Source of the DNA: Heligmosomoides polygyrus polygyrus
Lineage: Eukaryota; Nematoda; Chromadorea; Rhabditida; Heligmosomidae
Assembly: GCA_947396885.1 (NCBI GenBank)
Contig: OX377202.1
Span: 71,768,643 to 71,832,642 of the forward strand
Length of the DNA: 64,000 bases
Direction: 5' to 3'
Shown here: positions 10,641 to 22,279 of the stretch, piece by piece
How positions within the stretch are numbered: the stretch's first letter is position 1
How the letters are laid out: every line of letters begins with the position of its first letter
Made by a program: the position numbers and the translations under genes
The notes under the pieces: model-generated
Database searches by the model: none
Seen by the model: the letters and a program-made list of their open reading frames with translations, nothing else
Told to the model about the DNA's origin: nothing

Positions 10641-11560
10641 CAGGACTTCGCCTACGAATCCACGATCCATCGGTTGAATCAGCGCTTCCGGAGAGATATT
10701 TCTTCGAGGGCTTCCACGACCTGGACGTCCCGATGAGTTGGACGACGAGGATCTGCACAATACCTTGGACGAGAGTTGCAATGCTACTACTGACGAATTA
10801 TCGGCAACATATTGGTGCGACCAGAAGAGCACAGTCGAGCGCTTCACTGGCTACCTCAGAAATCCTTCGTCTTGGGTGCCGCACGAGCTGCTCTACACGT
10901 GGTTCGAGAAAGGCGCGAGGACCAGTGTCTGTGAATCGTTGCTTCTCCACCCACACGAACGATTTCTTCGAAGATGGTGCTTTTATTAGCTGTTTTTGTT
11001 TATTCATGAAGAAAGTGAGCGAAGCACCTTAACCAGGACAGAGAGTTGGATGCATTAGGTAGACCATGAGCAACACCGTCAGTGGTTGCCCCTTGAAGAC
11101 CCTCCCACTTCCAAGAGAGGCCAATACGACAAGTACGAGAACAAGCTACCCAGCTGCTGTCTGGATTGCAAAGAAGCGCTCTTCCTTGAGTTAACAACAG
11201 TGACGGCAGAAGTGTACGCTGCTAGCCTGCAGAAGTTCGCCGACGATATTCTCCTGAAACGTCACAACGCGACAATGTCTGTATACTGCTCCGCAAGGCT
11301 CGACGGCGCGTCGCGGAGCTGAACCCTCAGAAGACCGTTGAGCCTGGATGCAAAGCCCAACCGCATATGTACGTCATGTTCTCGCGATGAGACTCCCTCT
11401 AACTATCACTTGAATCCCTTCCCGAAGCGTCGTCTTTGGACAAGAGGTACAATCATCAGTTGGAACTCGAAACTAAGGTCGTTCAATTTTTCAGCTCGTG
11501 CACTCTGCTGTGCTGGGCCTAAAAAAGGTGCTGGGTCTTTAAACACAGGTATTTAAAAAT
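10640..11560 (+). pseudogene. Mariner-family transposase relic
   Basis: Successive blocks of a mariner transposase appear in order but in different frames. TIHRLNQRFRRDIS (about 10663-10705) is the helix-turn-helix. RPDELDDEDLHNTLDE (about 10728-10770) and SSWVPHEL (about 10867) are the second DNA-binding segment and the conserved WVPHEL motif. LFLELTTVTAEVYAASLQK (about 11185-11235) is the TVTAEVY block before the second catalytic Asp. DETPSNYHLNPFPKRRL (about 11383-11430) corresponds to the SPDLAPSDYHL block. The D of the central block is not recognisable, and several frameshifts and stops separate the pieces, so the gene is dead. Terminal inverted repeats were not identified. Confidence 0.75.
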
Positions 11561-12985
11561 GACTGCGACTATAGCTTATCCGGCTTGTATTGCTATCAAG
11601 CCACAATTTTTCAAATCTAGAATAAATTCCGATGAAGACTTTTTCAACCTAATGCTTGCATAGGTGCATGGGAAGCTAATTGCTTTGCGATTGTGCTCAA
11701 TAGAGCAGCAAATTTTGCCAATGTCTAGCACCTGAGCGCACTGCTATGGAGCGATGAGTGCTTTGCTACATGGCATCATCTCGCGTAGGATGCCTCGATC
11801 GGATAAAGTGCTTTAAAGCCTCAAGCTCTGCCTATCAGCGGAATGTCTGGAGGAAGTGCGCAGTGGTATTCGCACAAGTTTGTGCTACATGTAGATGTGA
11901 TCAAAGGGCGCAGTCCTTTCGATGGACACACTAGATTGCCGGATAGCTCACTAGCATTTGATCGCTCACCTCATCGCCAACTATTTCGAGTGCTTCTTAA
12001 ACTTTTGTTACCCTTCGCTACGACGATGAGCTCGAATGAATTCAGGAGTAAACTTCACGCAGAGCAGATCCCGTCAAGAAAAACGACAGAAGGTCATAGG
12101 GGAGAAAATGAAATGCGCCGTTCCACTAACGCCGTGACGTAGTGACGACTTTCCCTTTTAAGGTTCGGTTCGAGTGAAATCGCAACGACAAGCAAGATCT
12201 TGTGGTGAAAAAAGAAGCCCAAATGCGATAAGTCTGAAGGGCTACTCAGTCGTATCACTACCCACCTCCCCTCTGAGATACATGCTAAATGAAACCTATT
12301 TCAACATGAAAATACGCACAATTCCGTTTCATATTTTATGCCCGTCAGGTATATACTGTTATGAAAGCTTTTTTCATCTCACAAGTAAAATTGTTCATTC
12401 CGCCTCCAACTCACAACCTTGATCCTTATTGTTAAAGGTGATGGTAGAAGGCCGACGACAACAGCCCCTTTCCTGAAGCGTCACGCGCCCTACATATGTA
12501 CTTGCTCCTATCAGTAGATGCATCTGATACCAACTCACCGACCACGGAGAAAAGAAGATTTACCCGGCCTGAGTTGAAAACTTCTGAATCTTTAAGCTAT
12601 TCAAGGTACCACGCATGAGCTGCCTCTCGCCGAGTGTCCATTTCCCCTTCATTGCTCACATTGAAAAACATATTTGCTCGTCTTTATGGCAAGGTGCATT
12701 AAAAATGACTTCAGAGAGCTAGCTAAGCTATAGATCTATGGAGATTCAACTTTGGAAACTTAACACCATTTGTGGGAAACCACTTCAGTAGGTAAAAAAG
12801 AATTATTTTCGGCAATTCTCGGCTGAGGACTAGACGGTAGTTCTTCATCAAAATCTTTCTCCATTCGACGCTAAGGATGAGAACGTTTCTGTTTTACAGA
12901 GCTTGCAAGTGTGTCGGCGTTTCCCACATTTGTGACAAAAAAACTCCAGTAGAAGTTGGAGCTATTCGGTGATCCAGCATAATTT
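11561..12985. other. No gene seen
   Basis: Non-repetitive sequence. A 99-codon plus-strand frame at 11843-12142 shows no motif and no splice context worth calling. Confidence 0.35.
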
Positions 12986-12987
12986 CA

Positions 12988-13431
12988 CTATTTGATGAAA
13001 GTGAAATATGTAGGTTTGCGAAAAATATAGATGATGCCTAGGTCCTCTGTCGCCTTTCTTTCTTTATAAAGTAAATGGCATAGGATGACGGATTGTAGAA
13101 CCAGATAGTTTCCTGATTGAACTAGTAGCAGTTTTGCAGTTGCAGAAAGTCTCATCACCGAGCGGTGACGAGGGCGTTCATCACACAGGTCTACGTGCGT
13201 TCGGGCCGTTTGACGAGATCGAAACCTTTCGGTCGCAAGGCACACTTGAGCTGCATGTTCTCTTGCTAACGTTAACATGTAGTGCTGAAAGGCTAGAAGA
13301 CCGAAAAAGAACGCTGGCAGACAACTGACAACACGCATTCTCTCAAAAATTTCCTGCGGCAACGCTCGAAACACGACGGCAGGAGAATTCATCATTGGCA
13401 ATGGGAATATTTCTGTCCTTTTTCCGAACAC
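12988..13431 (-). CDS. Hypothetical 147-codon open frame
   Basis: This is the longest minus-strand frame outside transposons. It starts at an ATG near 13431 and contains a hydrophobic segment (CLPAFFFGLLAF, residues about 39-50) and an arginine- and histidine-rich middle. No domain is recognised. One or two frames of this size are expected by chance in a 64 kb window, and there is no codon or splice support. Confidence 0.15.
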   Translation of the reverse strand: MFGKRTEIFPLPMMNSPAVVFRALPQEIFERMRVVSCLPAFFFGLLAFQHYMLTLAREHAAQVCLATERFRSRQTARTHVDLCDERPRHRSVMRLSATAKLLLVQSGNYLVLQSVILCHLLYKERKATEDLGIIYIFRKPTYFTFIK

Positions 13432-14258
13432 TTCTCTTTTTTAGTGAGCATTTAGCCTAAAAACCCACACTGGCGGAACTGCGCCCTTAAGAACTGAAGC
13501 GCTTTAGAATAGACACATGGAAGAAGCCTGAGCGGAATGGCTTAAATTCCTTTCCAAACTGTCTGTTTCAGTGTAAAGACAACGCTGTTTATCTAGCCTC
13601 TGAGAACGTTCTGGTGCTTCATCACTTTTCTCAATGGTTTCTCCACGTTCATGGGAGATGCACTTCGCGTGCACCATACCACGGCAATAAGAAAGAATCT
13701 TTAGAAACGAGTCTCAAAATCAAATCAGATGGCACGCTGTGGTAGAGGGAAAGACAATCAGGAAGTCGAAAATCCTGTTTCAAGATTCGAATGTGAACAC
13801 CGAAATTCTGAGTCGCGGAGTGAAAACACATGAGTTCCTCAGACCATTGCGAAGCTCGCTTCTCTTGAGAAATACAGGGCGGTCCAAAGTCGTGCGTTTG
13901 TTAACCGTTTAACTGCATACTGCAAAGTAATTAATAATAGGTTGTACCAAAAATTCCCGCCTTAAATATTCTCGTCAAGGTTTCTGTTTTTTACTCCACG
14001 ACTTCGTAGGAGTTTTGATACCCTTCTCATAGATAAACATGTAAATTTAAATACATATTAAATTCATAAGATGACTACCAAAGGCTGAAGAATATGAGCC
14101 TCTCCACGACAGCGGAAAAGGACGGCTTTCGTGTCATAACGGCTTATGGCTTGATTCTGGGAAACTCGAATTTTGATTTTGAATTTAGGAGCCATGCTAG
14201 AAAGCAATTGTATAAAAAATCGGCAGGGAGGTAGTAACACGAAACAGCCCAGGTTCGA
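13432..14258. other. No gene seen
   Basis: AT-rich sequence; only short frames. The right edge meets the Penelope-like element. Confidence 0.4.
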
Positions 14259-14261
14259 CTT

Positions 14262-14600
14262 TCAATGAATCTTGGCATGACGTTTCTGACTATCGGTGCA
14301 GTGTTCTTGAGCCGTTCACCAAGATTGTTAACGTCTTTTATTAGGCTGACGTTTCGGCCAGTTTCGCCTTGTTCAGAGCCTGAAAAAAATCGGAAACATT
14401 TGCAGAACTACTCACTCAAACATAATTTCATCCTACAGTATACTTTTCTTAAGAAAAATTGAGACAAGGTCAGATATGGGAGTTGCGAAGGGCGACCACC
14501 CTGACAGGCGGTTGCCGTAAAGGACCACCGTTCACCTTCACCTTCACCGCTGGAGGTAACGTGGGTGAGTGAGCTTCAACCCCCGGGACCACCAAACTTA
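14262..14600. repeat. Penelope-like terminal repeat, outer left
   Basis: Contains GGCTGACGTTTCGGCC, then GTTCAGAGCCTGAAAAA, the signature shared with the other terminal repeats. It begins with AATGAATCTTGGCATGACG, which is mirrored near 17790. Confidence 0.65.
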
Positions 14601-15320
14601 TATACTACTGTAGATCAGATTGAATGGTGGATCAGAACCTACAGAGCTCAATGAAGGTGCCAGCTCTTGCGTTATTGCTAGACACTCCTCCTTACGGTTG
14701 ACCTGGGGATTCCTAGCCGTGATCCAAAGTGCCTCCAATGTTCTGCGAGCCAAGATGCCATTTTCTCGGGCCAAAATCGACACGGACACCTGGGGTATCT
14801 CGCCTGCATGGCATCGCATCCTGTGTTCTTCCCAAGGAGTCAATACGTTCCCTTTCATAAGGCCATCTAGATGTTCCTTTACTCTAACACAAAGGGGTCT
14901 GCCCGTTTCCCGTATGTGGTCCTCCCCGCACTCATTGCACGTCATGAGATAAACCACACCAGATATCATGCAATCTCCCTCTTTCCCATTAGGGCAAACA
15001 CTGCAGGACGCAGTTGAGCACGTCCTATCGTAGGCACGATTACGGACTAGCTACACCTTCAAGATTCTGGGAGGGATTTCAGCAATCCTCACAAATTCTT
15101 GAAGATCAGCTATGCTTTTCGTCAGCACTAGTTTCGTCGGATATGAAAGGCACACAGAAGGGTACTTTTTCGCGTTCTTCCTCGCGACGCGCTACAGTGT
15201 TAGCTTGCAACCTGCACGCTTTATGCCAGCGTTGTGTTGGGTACCCATTTACTTCTGCAATTTTAAGTGCCACTTTCCGAGAGAAAGATTTGACACGAGA
15301 CACTTTGAAAAATAGAGAGA
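14598..15320 (-). pseudogene. Penelope-like element, 5'-truncated unit: linker and GIY-YIG endonuclease
   Basis: The minus-strand frame at 14969-14598 reads SGVVYLMTCNECGEDHIRET then RPLCVRVKEH, the GIY-YIG nuclease pattern (degenerate VVY...HIR in place of IY...YIG), and ends with ARRTLEALWITARNPQVNRK, the usual C-terminal block. Upstream, 15310-15106 supplies the linker (RKVALKIAEVNGY, PFCVPFISDETSA), now in another frame. A break of about 140 bases separates the two, and the reverse transcriptase is absent. In intact family members this domain makes the nick that primes reverse transcription. Confidence 0.75.
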
Positions 15321-15334
15321 GAACCAATATGACT

Positions 15335-15562
15335 GCTGGAACTGTGGAGCTAAGATTGTTAACCACACTTTATTCGGCTGACGTTTCGGCGTAACCGCCT
15401 TCTTCAGAGCCTGAAAAACTCAATCGAGGTTTGAAAGGTTACTCGTCCAAGAACCATTTCATATTTCAAGTCACAGGAGTTTTCGGAATTAATAGGAAAA
15501 GGGGACGAAAGGGGAGTGAGACAGCCCTACTAACCTTATGGAAGCAGCCAAGAGGCTGGTGA
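15335..15562. repeat. Penelope-like terminal repeat, middle copy
   Basis: Carries TTTATTCGGCTGACGTTTCG and TTCTTCAGAGCCTG, and continues through AGGAAAAGGGGACGAAAGGG. The whole stretch is the reverse complement of 17540-17755 with few differences, making this the clearest pair of arms in the element. Confidence 0.8.
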
Positions 15563-15659
15563 GTTACCCTCGGATGGAGGCAGTTTGGGTGAATGAGAAT
15601 ACCACCTAAGGTCAACCCTTCAGCGACCCTCCGGCTGTCGCCCTCCGGGGTCAAGCCAC

Positions 15660-17510
15660 AGAGGTCAGCAATGGGCCAGCTCCTGGGTTGGCGCTACGCG
15701 CGCTTCCCTCCTATTAATCGTGGGGTTCTTGAAGGCAAACCACAGCGCTTCGAGAGTCTTGCATGCTGGGATATCGACCTCTCGAGCAAGGATTGTAACC
15801 GCGACCCCAACCACTGCGCCACCATGACTACGCTGCCTGTGCTCCCCAACGGCGTGGAAATCTGGTATCTCCGAAGCCCGTCCACGTGCTCCTTGACCCT
15901 CATCCAAAGCGGCCTGCTCGTCTCACCGATTTATTCCTCATTGCACTACGTGCAAGTGATGATGTATACCACACCTGACCCCGTACAATCCACTTCCTTT
16001 CCGAACGAGCAGACCATGCAAAACGGAGTATCACAAGCGCGATCGTACAGCCGGTTCCTGACAAGTTGGGTCTTGAGGTTTGCAGGCGATATGTTAACTA
16101 GCCTGATCAGACCCTCTAAGTCAGCCTTGCGTATACATTCCCGTACTTGAGCACTAAGAGCATCCGTGATGAAAGGCGCCAAGAAATGAATTTTGATGCG
16201 CTCTTGTTCTCTGCGTCTTTGTGCTCTTGCAGGCGGACCACATTGCTTAGGCAGGCTGTCGGAAATGTACCCATTGGACGACGCTATACGAGATGCCATC
16301 TCCCTTGAAGCGGACTAGAATTCGTCGCTGGAGGACACCAACGCCGCTGTGCGAAATACGTTACTTACAATGACCTTCTTGGCACTGCTGGGGTGTACAA
16401 ACCTGCAATGAACAATGATGTTCTCGTTGCTAGGCTTCCGGCACCACCTAGTCTGGAAAGTGTTATGAGAGGCATGAACTTGCACATTAAGGAGAGGCAA
16501 AAAGTTGTTCCTCGGTTTCTCCCTTGTGAACTTAATATGCTCAGCTTGATGATTGAGCAAATCGAAACATGAATCCATTCCGTTTTGCGTTGCACAAACA
16601 ATGAAACCATCATCTATATACCGATAGTAGAACAAAGGTATACGTTTCGGTACGGGTCTCTCTATTTTTGACATATACGCTACGGCTAGCACCGGAGCCA
16701 GACGTTGCCCCATGGCAAGCCCTCGGTCCTGTCTGTAGTACTCGTTGGACTATCTAAAGATGTTACACTAAAGACATTCTTCCACGAGCGTCATTATTTG
16801 AGCTATACTGGTTCTGGTATTCCACCAGCATTTCGTAGACTGCCTGCATTGTGTCTAATTTGGAGACATTTGTGTACAGTGAAGTAAATATCAAATGACC
16901 CACGCAGCTCCCATCTAACCTTGCGTCCCGGAGTTCTTCCAAGAAAGCGCAAGTGTTAGGGAGGTGGGCAGGTACGCACCTAAGCAGTTGCATAAGAACC
17001 AAGTTTAGCAGCCAGGAAAACCGGGCCGCTGGGCCACCCACGCTACTTATTATGGATCTAACCTTATATTGCGAAGGGTCACTGGGAGTTTCGCCCGAAG
17101 GCAGCTTATGGGTCTTGATCAGGACACACAAGACTGAGCAGACGGGATAGTCACACCTCAGCCGTGAATTCAGAGCTTTAGGTAGGTTTGCTGATTTTGA
17201 AACCGCGGTCCACTTCCGACTGAGTCGGCGGAACTGCTCAGCAAACTCCACACAGGTAGACTGTAGACGGTAGTGTCTTCCAAATGGTGTTTAGTGATAC
17301 TCCTATCCAGGTGTTGTGGGAGTACCACAAACTCCACTTCTTTGTCATTAACGCTAACTTTCATTGCACCAGATTCCTTTAAGCTCCTGATTTCCTTAAG
17401 ACCCATCTGCTGCTCAGCTGTTAAATTTGGTATTGTCCGCTTCGCCATGTTCCGCTGTAGAACCATGAGCAGGGTGGTAGCCAATTTGCGGAACTTCTTA
17501 TCGATCGCCC
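15660..17510 (-). pseudogene. Penelope-like reverse transcriptase with GIY-YIG endonuclease, inactivated
   Basis: Blocks in order on the minus strand: NLTAEQQMGLKEIRSLKES (about 17425-17370) with DTTVY (leader); VLIKTHKLPSGETP and YKVRSIISSVGGPAARF (about 17120-17020), fingers of the reverse transcriptase; FTSLYTNVSKLDTMQAVYEM (about 16880-16820), the motif A region; MGQRLAPVLAVAYMSKIERP (about 16713-16655), motif B; YYRYIDDGFIVC (about 16630-16597), catalytic YIDD; HIKFTREKPRNNFLPLLNVQ and NENIIVHCRF (thumb region); then KTQLVRNRLYDR, SGVVYIITCT (about 15975-15947) and RVKEHVDGL (about 15900), the GIY-YIG domain. Stops and frameshifts occur between motif A and motif B and inside GIY-YIG, so the gene is dead. 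In an intact element the product copies the element RNA at a nicked target. Confidence 0.8.
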
Positions 17511-17539
17511 AGTTAGGTTCCTGCGTACCGAGGAGCGAA

Positions 17540-17802
17540 CTGGGAAAGGCGGGAGTGGAGTTCCATAAGGTTAGTTGGGCTGTGTCACTCCCTTTTCGTC
17601 TCCTTTTCCTATTAATTCCGGGAACTCCTGTGACTTGAAATAGCTCTTGGACGAGTAACCTTTCAAACCTCGCTTGACTTTTCCAGGCTCTGAAGAAGGC
17701 GGTTACGCCAAAACGTCAGCCGAATAAAGTATGGTTAACAATTTTGGCTTAACAGCTCGAATAGTCCTACTGGTATCAACGTCATGCCAAGATTCAACGG
17801 CA
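17540..17802. repeat. Penelope-like terminal repeat, right copy (inverted)
   Basis: Contains GAAGAAGGCGGTTACGCC and AAACGTCAGCCGAATAAAGT, the reverse complement of the middle copy, and ends with AACGTCATGCCAAGATTCAA, the reverse complement of the outer left end. Confidence 0.75.
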
Positions 17803-18585
17803 TCATGGAATGTACTGTGAGATAGAAAACATTAAATTAACAAAAAGACCTGCTCAGATTTGTCGAATCTGCAGAGGAATAGTTTAAAGCAAAGCCTAAG
17901 CGGTGTTCAATTAATTTAGCCTAAGGTTTGAGGTAACAAAAAGTATCCTGCATGACGCCTCCTTGCACATAAGAAAGAAAACATTTCACTTAATGTGAAC
18001 TGTACGGTCTGCCTCCTCAACAAATGGGGGTGCCATGAAAGGAGACCTTGATTATTTCTTAAAGGGAAAAACAACGAAATTTTGGAAGTAGATGTTTATT
18101 ATAAAGACCGGACCATGAGCAGTAGTAGGAAAAAGTTTGCGAATAATTTGTGGAGAGACTTTTTTCACAAATTTCTTGCAAAGCGAGCAACTAATCGCTA
18201 GTCTCAAATGGCTAAAACATCAGCTTAATGGTTCCATGCTGATATCAGCGACCGGTTGATTCCAATGTACAGATGAGTGCATATGGTTCCCACGTATTAC
18301 CATTAGTACGTATAATACCTCGGAGCTATACAACAGGGGAATGCAAAAAAGAACGATAGAGAAACAGGACAAAAGGTTCACCCATTAGGGCAAAGTTGAA
18401 AAGATCTGCTGTTATCAAGTCGTCAATATTATGAAGCTGGCGTGTGATCAGGACAGACGGTACCCAATTAGTTGGCTGTGGACCTACCTTTGATCGTGTC
18501 CTTCTGTCTGGTTACATATACTAAAAGACCCACAACGTGTGAGCACTTTATAGAAGATATCCTGGATGTTCCGCTCTACCAAACA
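17803..18585. other. No gene seen
   Basis: AT-rich, non-repetitive; no frame of interest. Confidence 0.4.
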
Positions 18586-18593
18586 GCGCTCGG

Positions 18594-18660
18594 GTGTCGT
18601 GGGCAGCGTCCTACCCGGAAGGCAGAGTTTGCGGGTTCGAGTCCCAACTAGCGGAAGAGT
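18594..18660 (+). repeat. tRNA-like segment, probably SINE or tRNA pseudogene
   Basis: GCGGGTTCGAGTCCCAA (about 18629-18645) is a strong B-box with a T-arm, and GTCGTGGGCAGCGTCC 35 bp upstream is A-box-like. The acceptor stem and anticodon arm do not form properly, so it is not a working tRNA. No long tail was recognised. Confidence 0.4.
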
Positions 18661-19745
18661 TTTAATTGCAACTAGATACACTTCTAACGTCTTCTATCTT
18701 CCATACCAGCCACTCAACGCTCAAGCAGAAATGCAAAACAGTGTGAACACTGCTTGAAGTGAAATAATTTTGCTGCCTCTGAAGCTGTTCGAGAGCTTCG
18801 AATCGCACATGGAATTTAAGAAAACGAAAATTAGACATATGAATGGAAAGAAGCGTCATGCACTTCTCCACAGGTTTAAATTTCAGTCCTTCTTGGCTGT
18901 TCAGAAGCTGATCTCCCAGCCCAATTTCTGTAACGAAGTAGTTATGTCACCATATTACGCTATTTCCGATGTCAGTTACTAAATAAAGACGCAGGAGAAC
19001 TTGTTGCAACGTGTACCTGATGGAAATGGGAGGGGCGTAGAACGACTATAACTGCTGCCGTTAATGCTTTCAAGGATATCACAATACATGCTTCTGTTAT
19101 GATTTAAAAAGTGAAAAACTGAAACAACGCCTGCTATAAGATGCCAATATTTCTTAAGATTGCGCTCTTCAAAAACCTCTTCTAGAGCTGGTCGATTTCG
19201 ATATGGAAGAAAATGCAGGTCTCAATTGTTAAAAATTGACTACATATGTTTGCTTAGACTAAATCTACACTATCAAAACACTTAAACCACTAAAGGTGAC
19301 TAGAACACATTAAGCTTCTTCAAATGTTTGCCCTAAAACCTTTTTCAAATTAAATCTTCCTAACAAGTTGTGAGAGTTCTAGTGGCTATTGTTCACATGA
19401 TGAGAAATTTCCGTGTTTTTGGGTCCCTGTGCCAGCTTTGAATCTCTGCAAAAATTTTTAGAGGCAGCAAAATTACAGCTTTAAAGCAATGCGTACTCAT
19501 TTTATAGCACCCATTAGATATCTGTGTTTTCGAAAAAATAACTGTACTCTACGACTTGTACTGTGAGTGCTCAGCTTATAAAAAGCTCAAATCACAAAAT
19601 GGAGATATAATTAAAATTACAGCCAGCATAAGGCCTAAAGACGATAAATGTTATAGTGCTTAAATAATTCAAAAATTACACAGCACGTCCAGTTTTCTTC
19701 CAATCTTCATAGTTAGGTTTTCGGCGAGGTACGGTTGCCGAAAAT
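18661..19745. other. No gene seen
   Basis: AT-rich sequence with short frames only. Confidence 0.4.
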
Positions 19746-19747
19746 AG

Positions 19748-20000
19748 CGCGGTCGGTGTAGCGAGGTGCCGGCAGTCGCGTGCAACCGATGCTAGGTTTC
19801 TGGTTCGGATTTCCCACCCAGACCAACCCAGCCTTCCATCTTTTCGGGGACGGAATTGATTACAGACTAGGCCGGGAACGATAAAACACTGACTTGCGCA
19901 TCGGCTGACCACCGCAAGTCACTATGAAGGCCGAATTCAAATTGCCTCCACGACACTCCGTCGAAGTGGAATGCTTGGCGCATCCCAAGAGCATTTTCCC
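19748..20000 (+). mobile_element. SINE-1 copy, diverged
   Basis: Starts with a tRNA-like head (GTGTAGCGAGG..., B-box GGTTCGGATTTCC at about 19802) and continues through the family body: CCAACCCAGCCTTCCAT, GACCACCGCAAGTCA, then GCGCATCCCAAGAG. The (CCTTTAT) tail is lost. Confidence 0.75.
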
Positions 20001-20345
20001 CGCATTTTTTTAGCCTTTAAAATAAATAAAAATTACAAGGGTTTGTAAGTGGACGCACATGTGTATAGAAAGGAAGGTTGTAGATCCTTGGAGGGAGGTG
20101 GAACGATTTAGCACGCGTCAAGCTGCAGGTGGACTATCGTCTGAACGTGGCCCAGTCCCCAGTAAAGTGCCCGACATGACAAATAACAAGGCAATTTGTA
20201 GCAGGGAGCAAGGCGAAGAAATCTCCGCTCAAAGGGATGAGAGCCTTCCACGTGAAGCAAAGGGAAGGAGGAGCGAAGACTCGGGCCATGGTGCGCTGGC
20301 GAGCGGATGGATAAGCAGTGTTGGTTCTTCGATCTACGGAAATGA
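20001..20345. other. No gene supported
   Basis: A 105-codon plus frame (20059-20376) exists but runs into the repeat below and has no recognisable domain. Confidence 0.3.
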
Positions 20346-20349
20346 TGCA

Positions 20350-20510
20350 AAAAACAAAAAAGAAACGAAAAAATAGCAACAGAAAAAGAAGTGAACGCAA
20401 TTAAATGGGAACCATTGACTCGGCTAGATAAATAAAGAGCGGAATGACAGAATCATGCATAGCCAACTGAAGAGTAAGAAAGGCCGGTTTCATAACAGAC
20501 GTTTCATATA
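20350..20510 (+). repeat. Dispersed repeat, copy 2 (related to 9752-10030)
   Basis: AAATGGGAACCATTGA, AGAGCGGAATGACAGAATCA and TTTCATAACAGACGTTTCA match the reverse complement of 9770-9900. This copy is broken by an in-frame stop and small changes. Confidence 0.55.
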
Positions 20511-21975
20511 TATGTGCACAATAAGTAGTATAATGCGTTATGTCGTTACCTCTTTTTAACGATACTTTTGGGAACTGACTATGAGGTATGGAGACGCATT
20601 CCTGTGCTCAGAAGGACTTCCTTCATTTTTTTGCAAGTTCAATACACTTTGTTATCACATATTCTCTTGAAACCTCATCAACATTGCTGAGGAGCCACTT
20701 TTCTGCCAAAGATTGTCAAATTTTTTTAAATAATTGTTTTTTTTAATAGTCTCGGTAATGAATAAGGAGATCTACCTGGAGAACCATGGTGAACTACATG
20801 CAACTGACAAAACAAATATACGTGACAACCTGAACACGACCAGATGAGGGCTGAAAAGAAAGTATCAGAGGAGGGCTGGAAAGAAAGCGCTTCGACAAGA
20901 AGTGTCACTTTAGTACGCGTTTCACAAGAGCAGAAAACAACAAACGCGTGGCGCAGATGAAAGACGCTTGTTCAAATGCAGTTTTCCCTTCGCTCTCTCT
21001 CGCTACGATCATCAAAAGCGTGGGAAAATTTCTCCGTTCTCAAGGCTTCATGTCGTCCTCTATAAGACGCAAGAAAACGGGTTACCTCAGTTCCTCGGCG
21101 GCTATGTAGTTCGCTCGTCTGAGTTGCTGTAGAATGGTGTGTCTACGAGAACTTCAGGGCTTCGATGACTGAAGAAGCGCACTGAAACTCGTTGTGAAGG
21201 CATACCGCCCAAGAAAAACTGTGCAACACAGGAGGAGTGAGACTAACGAACGACCCAACGAGGAACCAGCAGTTCTCAACAGGAGACGCGGCCGATAGTG
21301 AAGAAAGCTGAGAGGGAGACGTGAAGATGGGTATATGAAGAGGGAAGGGTTACGAAGACGTAAAGAGTAGGGCTGAGCAAAAATGCAGGGCAACTCCTCG
21401 TGTTTAGGACTGGTTCCTGCTCTGAATTTTCCTCAAGACGGGAGGAAGCGTAAATTCACCTCGTTGGCTCTTTGAAGCCAACATCGCTTTATGATTTAGC
21501 CCCGGTCTTGCTACTGTTTTCTTCCACGATGATCCACGAGGCACCATGTGAACAACGGTAAATCTTTGACACTGCAGAGATATCGAGAAATCATTCTTTG
21601 TGAGGTAAACTGTAACGAATCAACTGCACTGGTAATGGCAGCTGTTTGGAATGGGTGACACTTTTGCATTCCTCTATCCCTTCCGATTTCATTAATTATT
21701 CTAACAGAATTGCTTACTGCAAGAAGCAGATGTGTAAAAAAAAACTGTTAAAAACGGCAGCAGTGTGAACATGTAACGTATGGCACTACGCAATCTTTCA
21801 CTCAACGGGGTAAATGCGAAAGTAATGGTTTTCTTCTGATAAATGCAAGTGAAACAACTCCTAGTTGAAGACGAAAGCTCCACCACGGTTGCAAAGAGTT
21901 CCTCTAACATCTTCGCTACTCGAGGCTCTGTGAAGTTGGATTTGACAAGAGCAAGGCCTCAGTAAATGTAAATCT
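20511..21975. other. No gene seen
   Basis: Mixed composition; a purine-rich stretch at 21220-21370. No repeats of the families here and no convincing exon. Confidence 0.4.
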
Positions 21976-22279
21976 ACAATACCGCTCACGCCGCACGGTC
22001 AAAAGTGGGATTTGCGACGCCAAAATAGCGTCGCAAAGAGTCGCACGCTCATACTCCTTCAGTTTTAATTTTTCGAAAAAGATTGGCACCATTCGATTCG
22101 TCTCTACACGAACATGTATACAACTTTACCGCAACACCCACATTTTCGCAGTGGGTGGCCCAAAAATGACTGGAGCGGGCTTTTGCGATTAGAGCAGCTT
22201 ATTTCCCAGGACATGCGTGCTCTTGGAGTATCTCAAGCATGGTGTACGTTGCTAGTGCGCTGTCATACCAGGAATGCTC

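Larger units (their letters stand above)
14262..17802 (-). mobile_element. Composite Penelope-like retroelement (full-length relic plus truncated unit)
   Basis: Read on the minus strand the order is: terminal repeat (17802-17540), leader and reverse transcriptase to GIY-YIG (17510-15660), terminal repeat (15562-15335), a 5'-truncated second unit with linker and GIY-YIG (15320-14598), and a final terminal repeat (14600-14262). The first repeat is inverted relative to the middle one, and the outermost ends CTTGGCATGACG(T) (14271-14282 and the complement at 17780-17793) also match in inverted orientation. Penelope-like elements are known for terminal repeats in either orientation and for partial tandem copies. 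The two GIY-YIG segments differ considerably, so a nested insertion of one subfamily into another is the alternative to a tandem. Confidence 0.8.
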
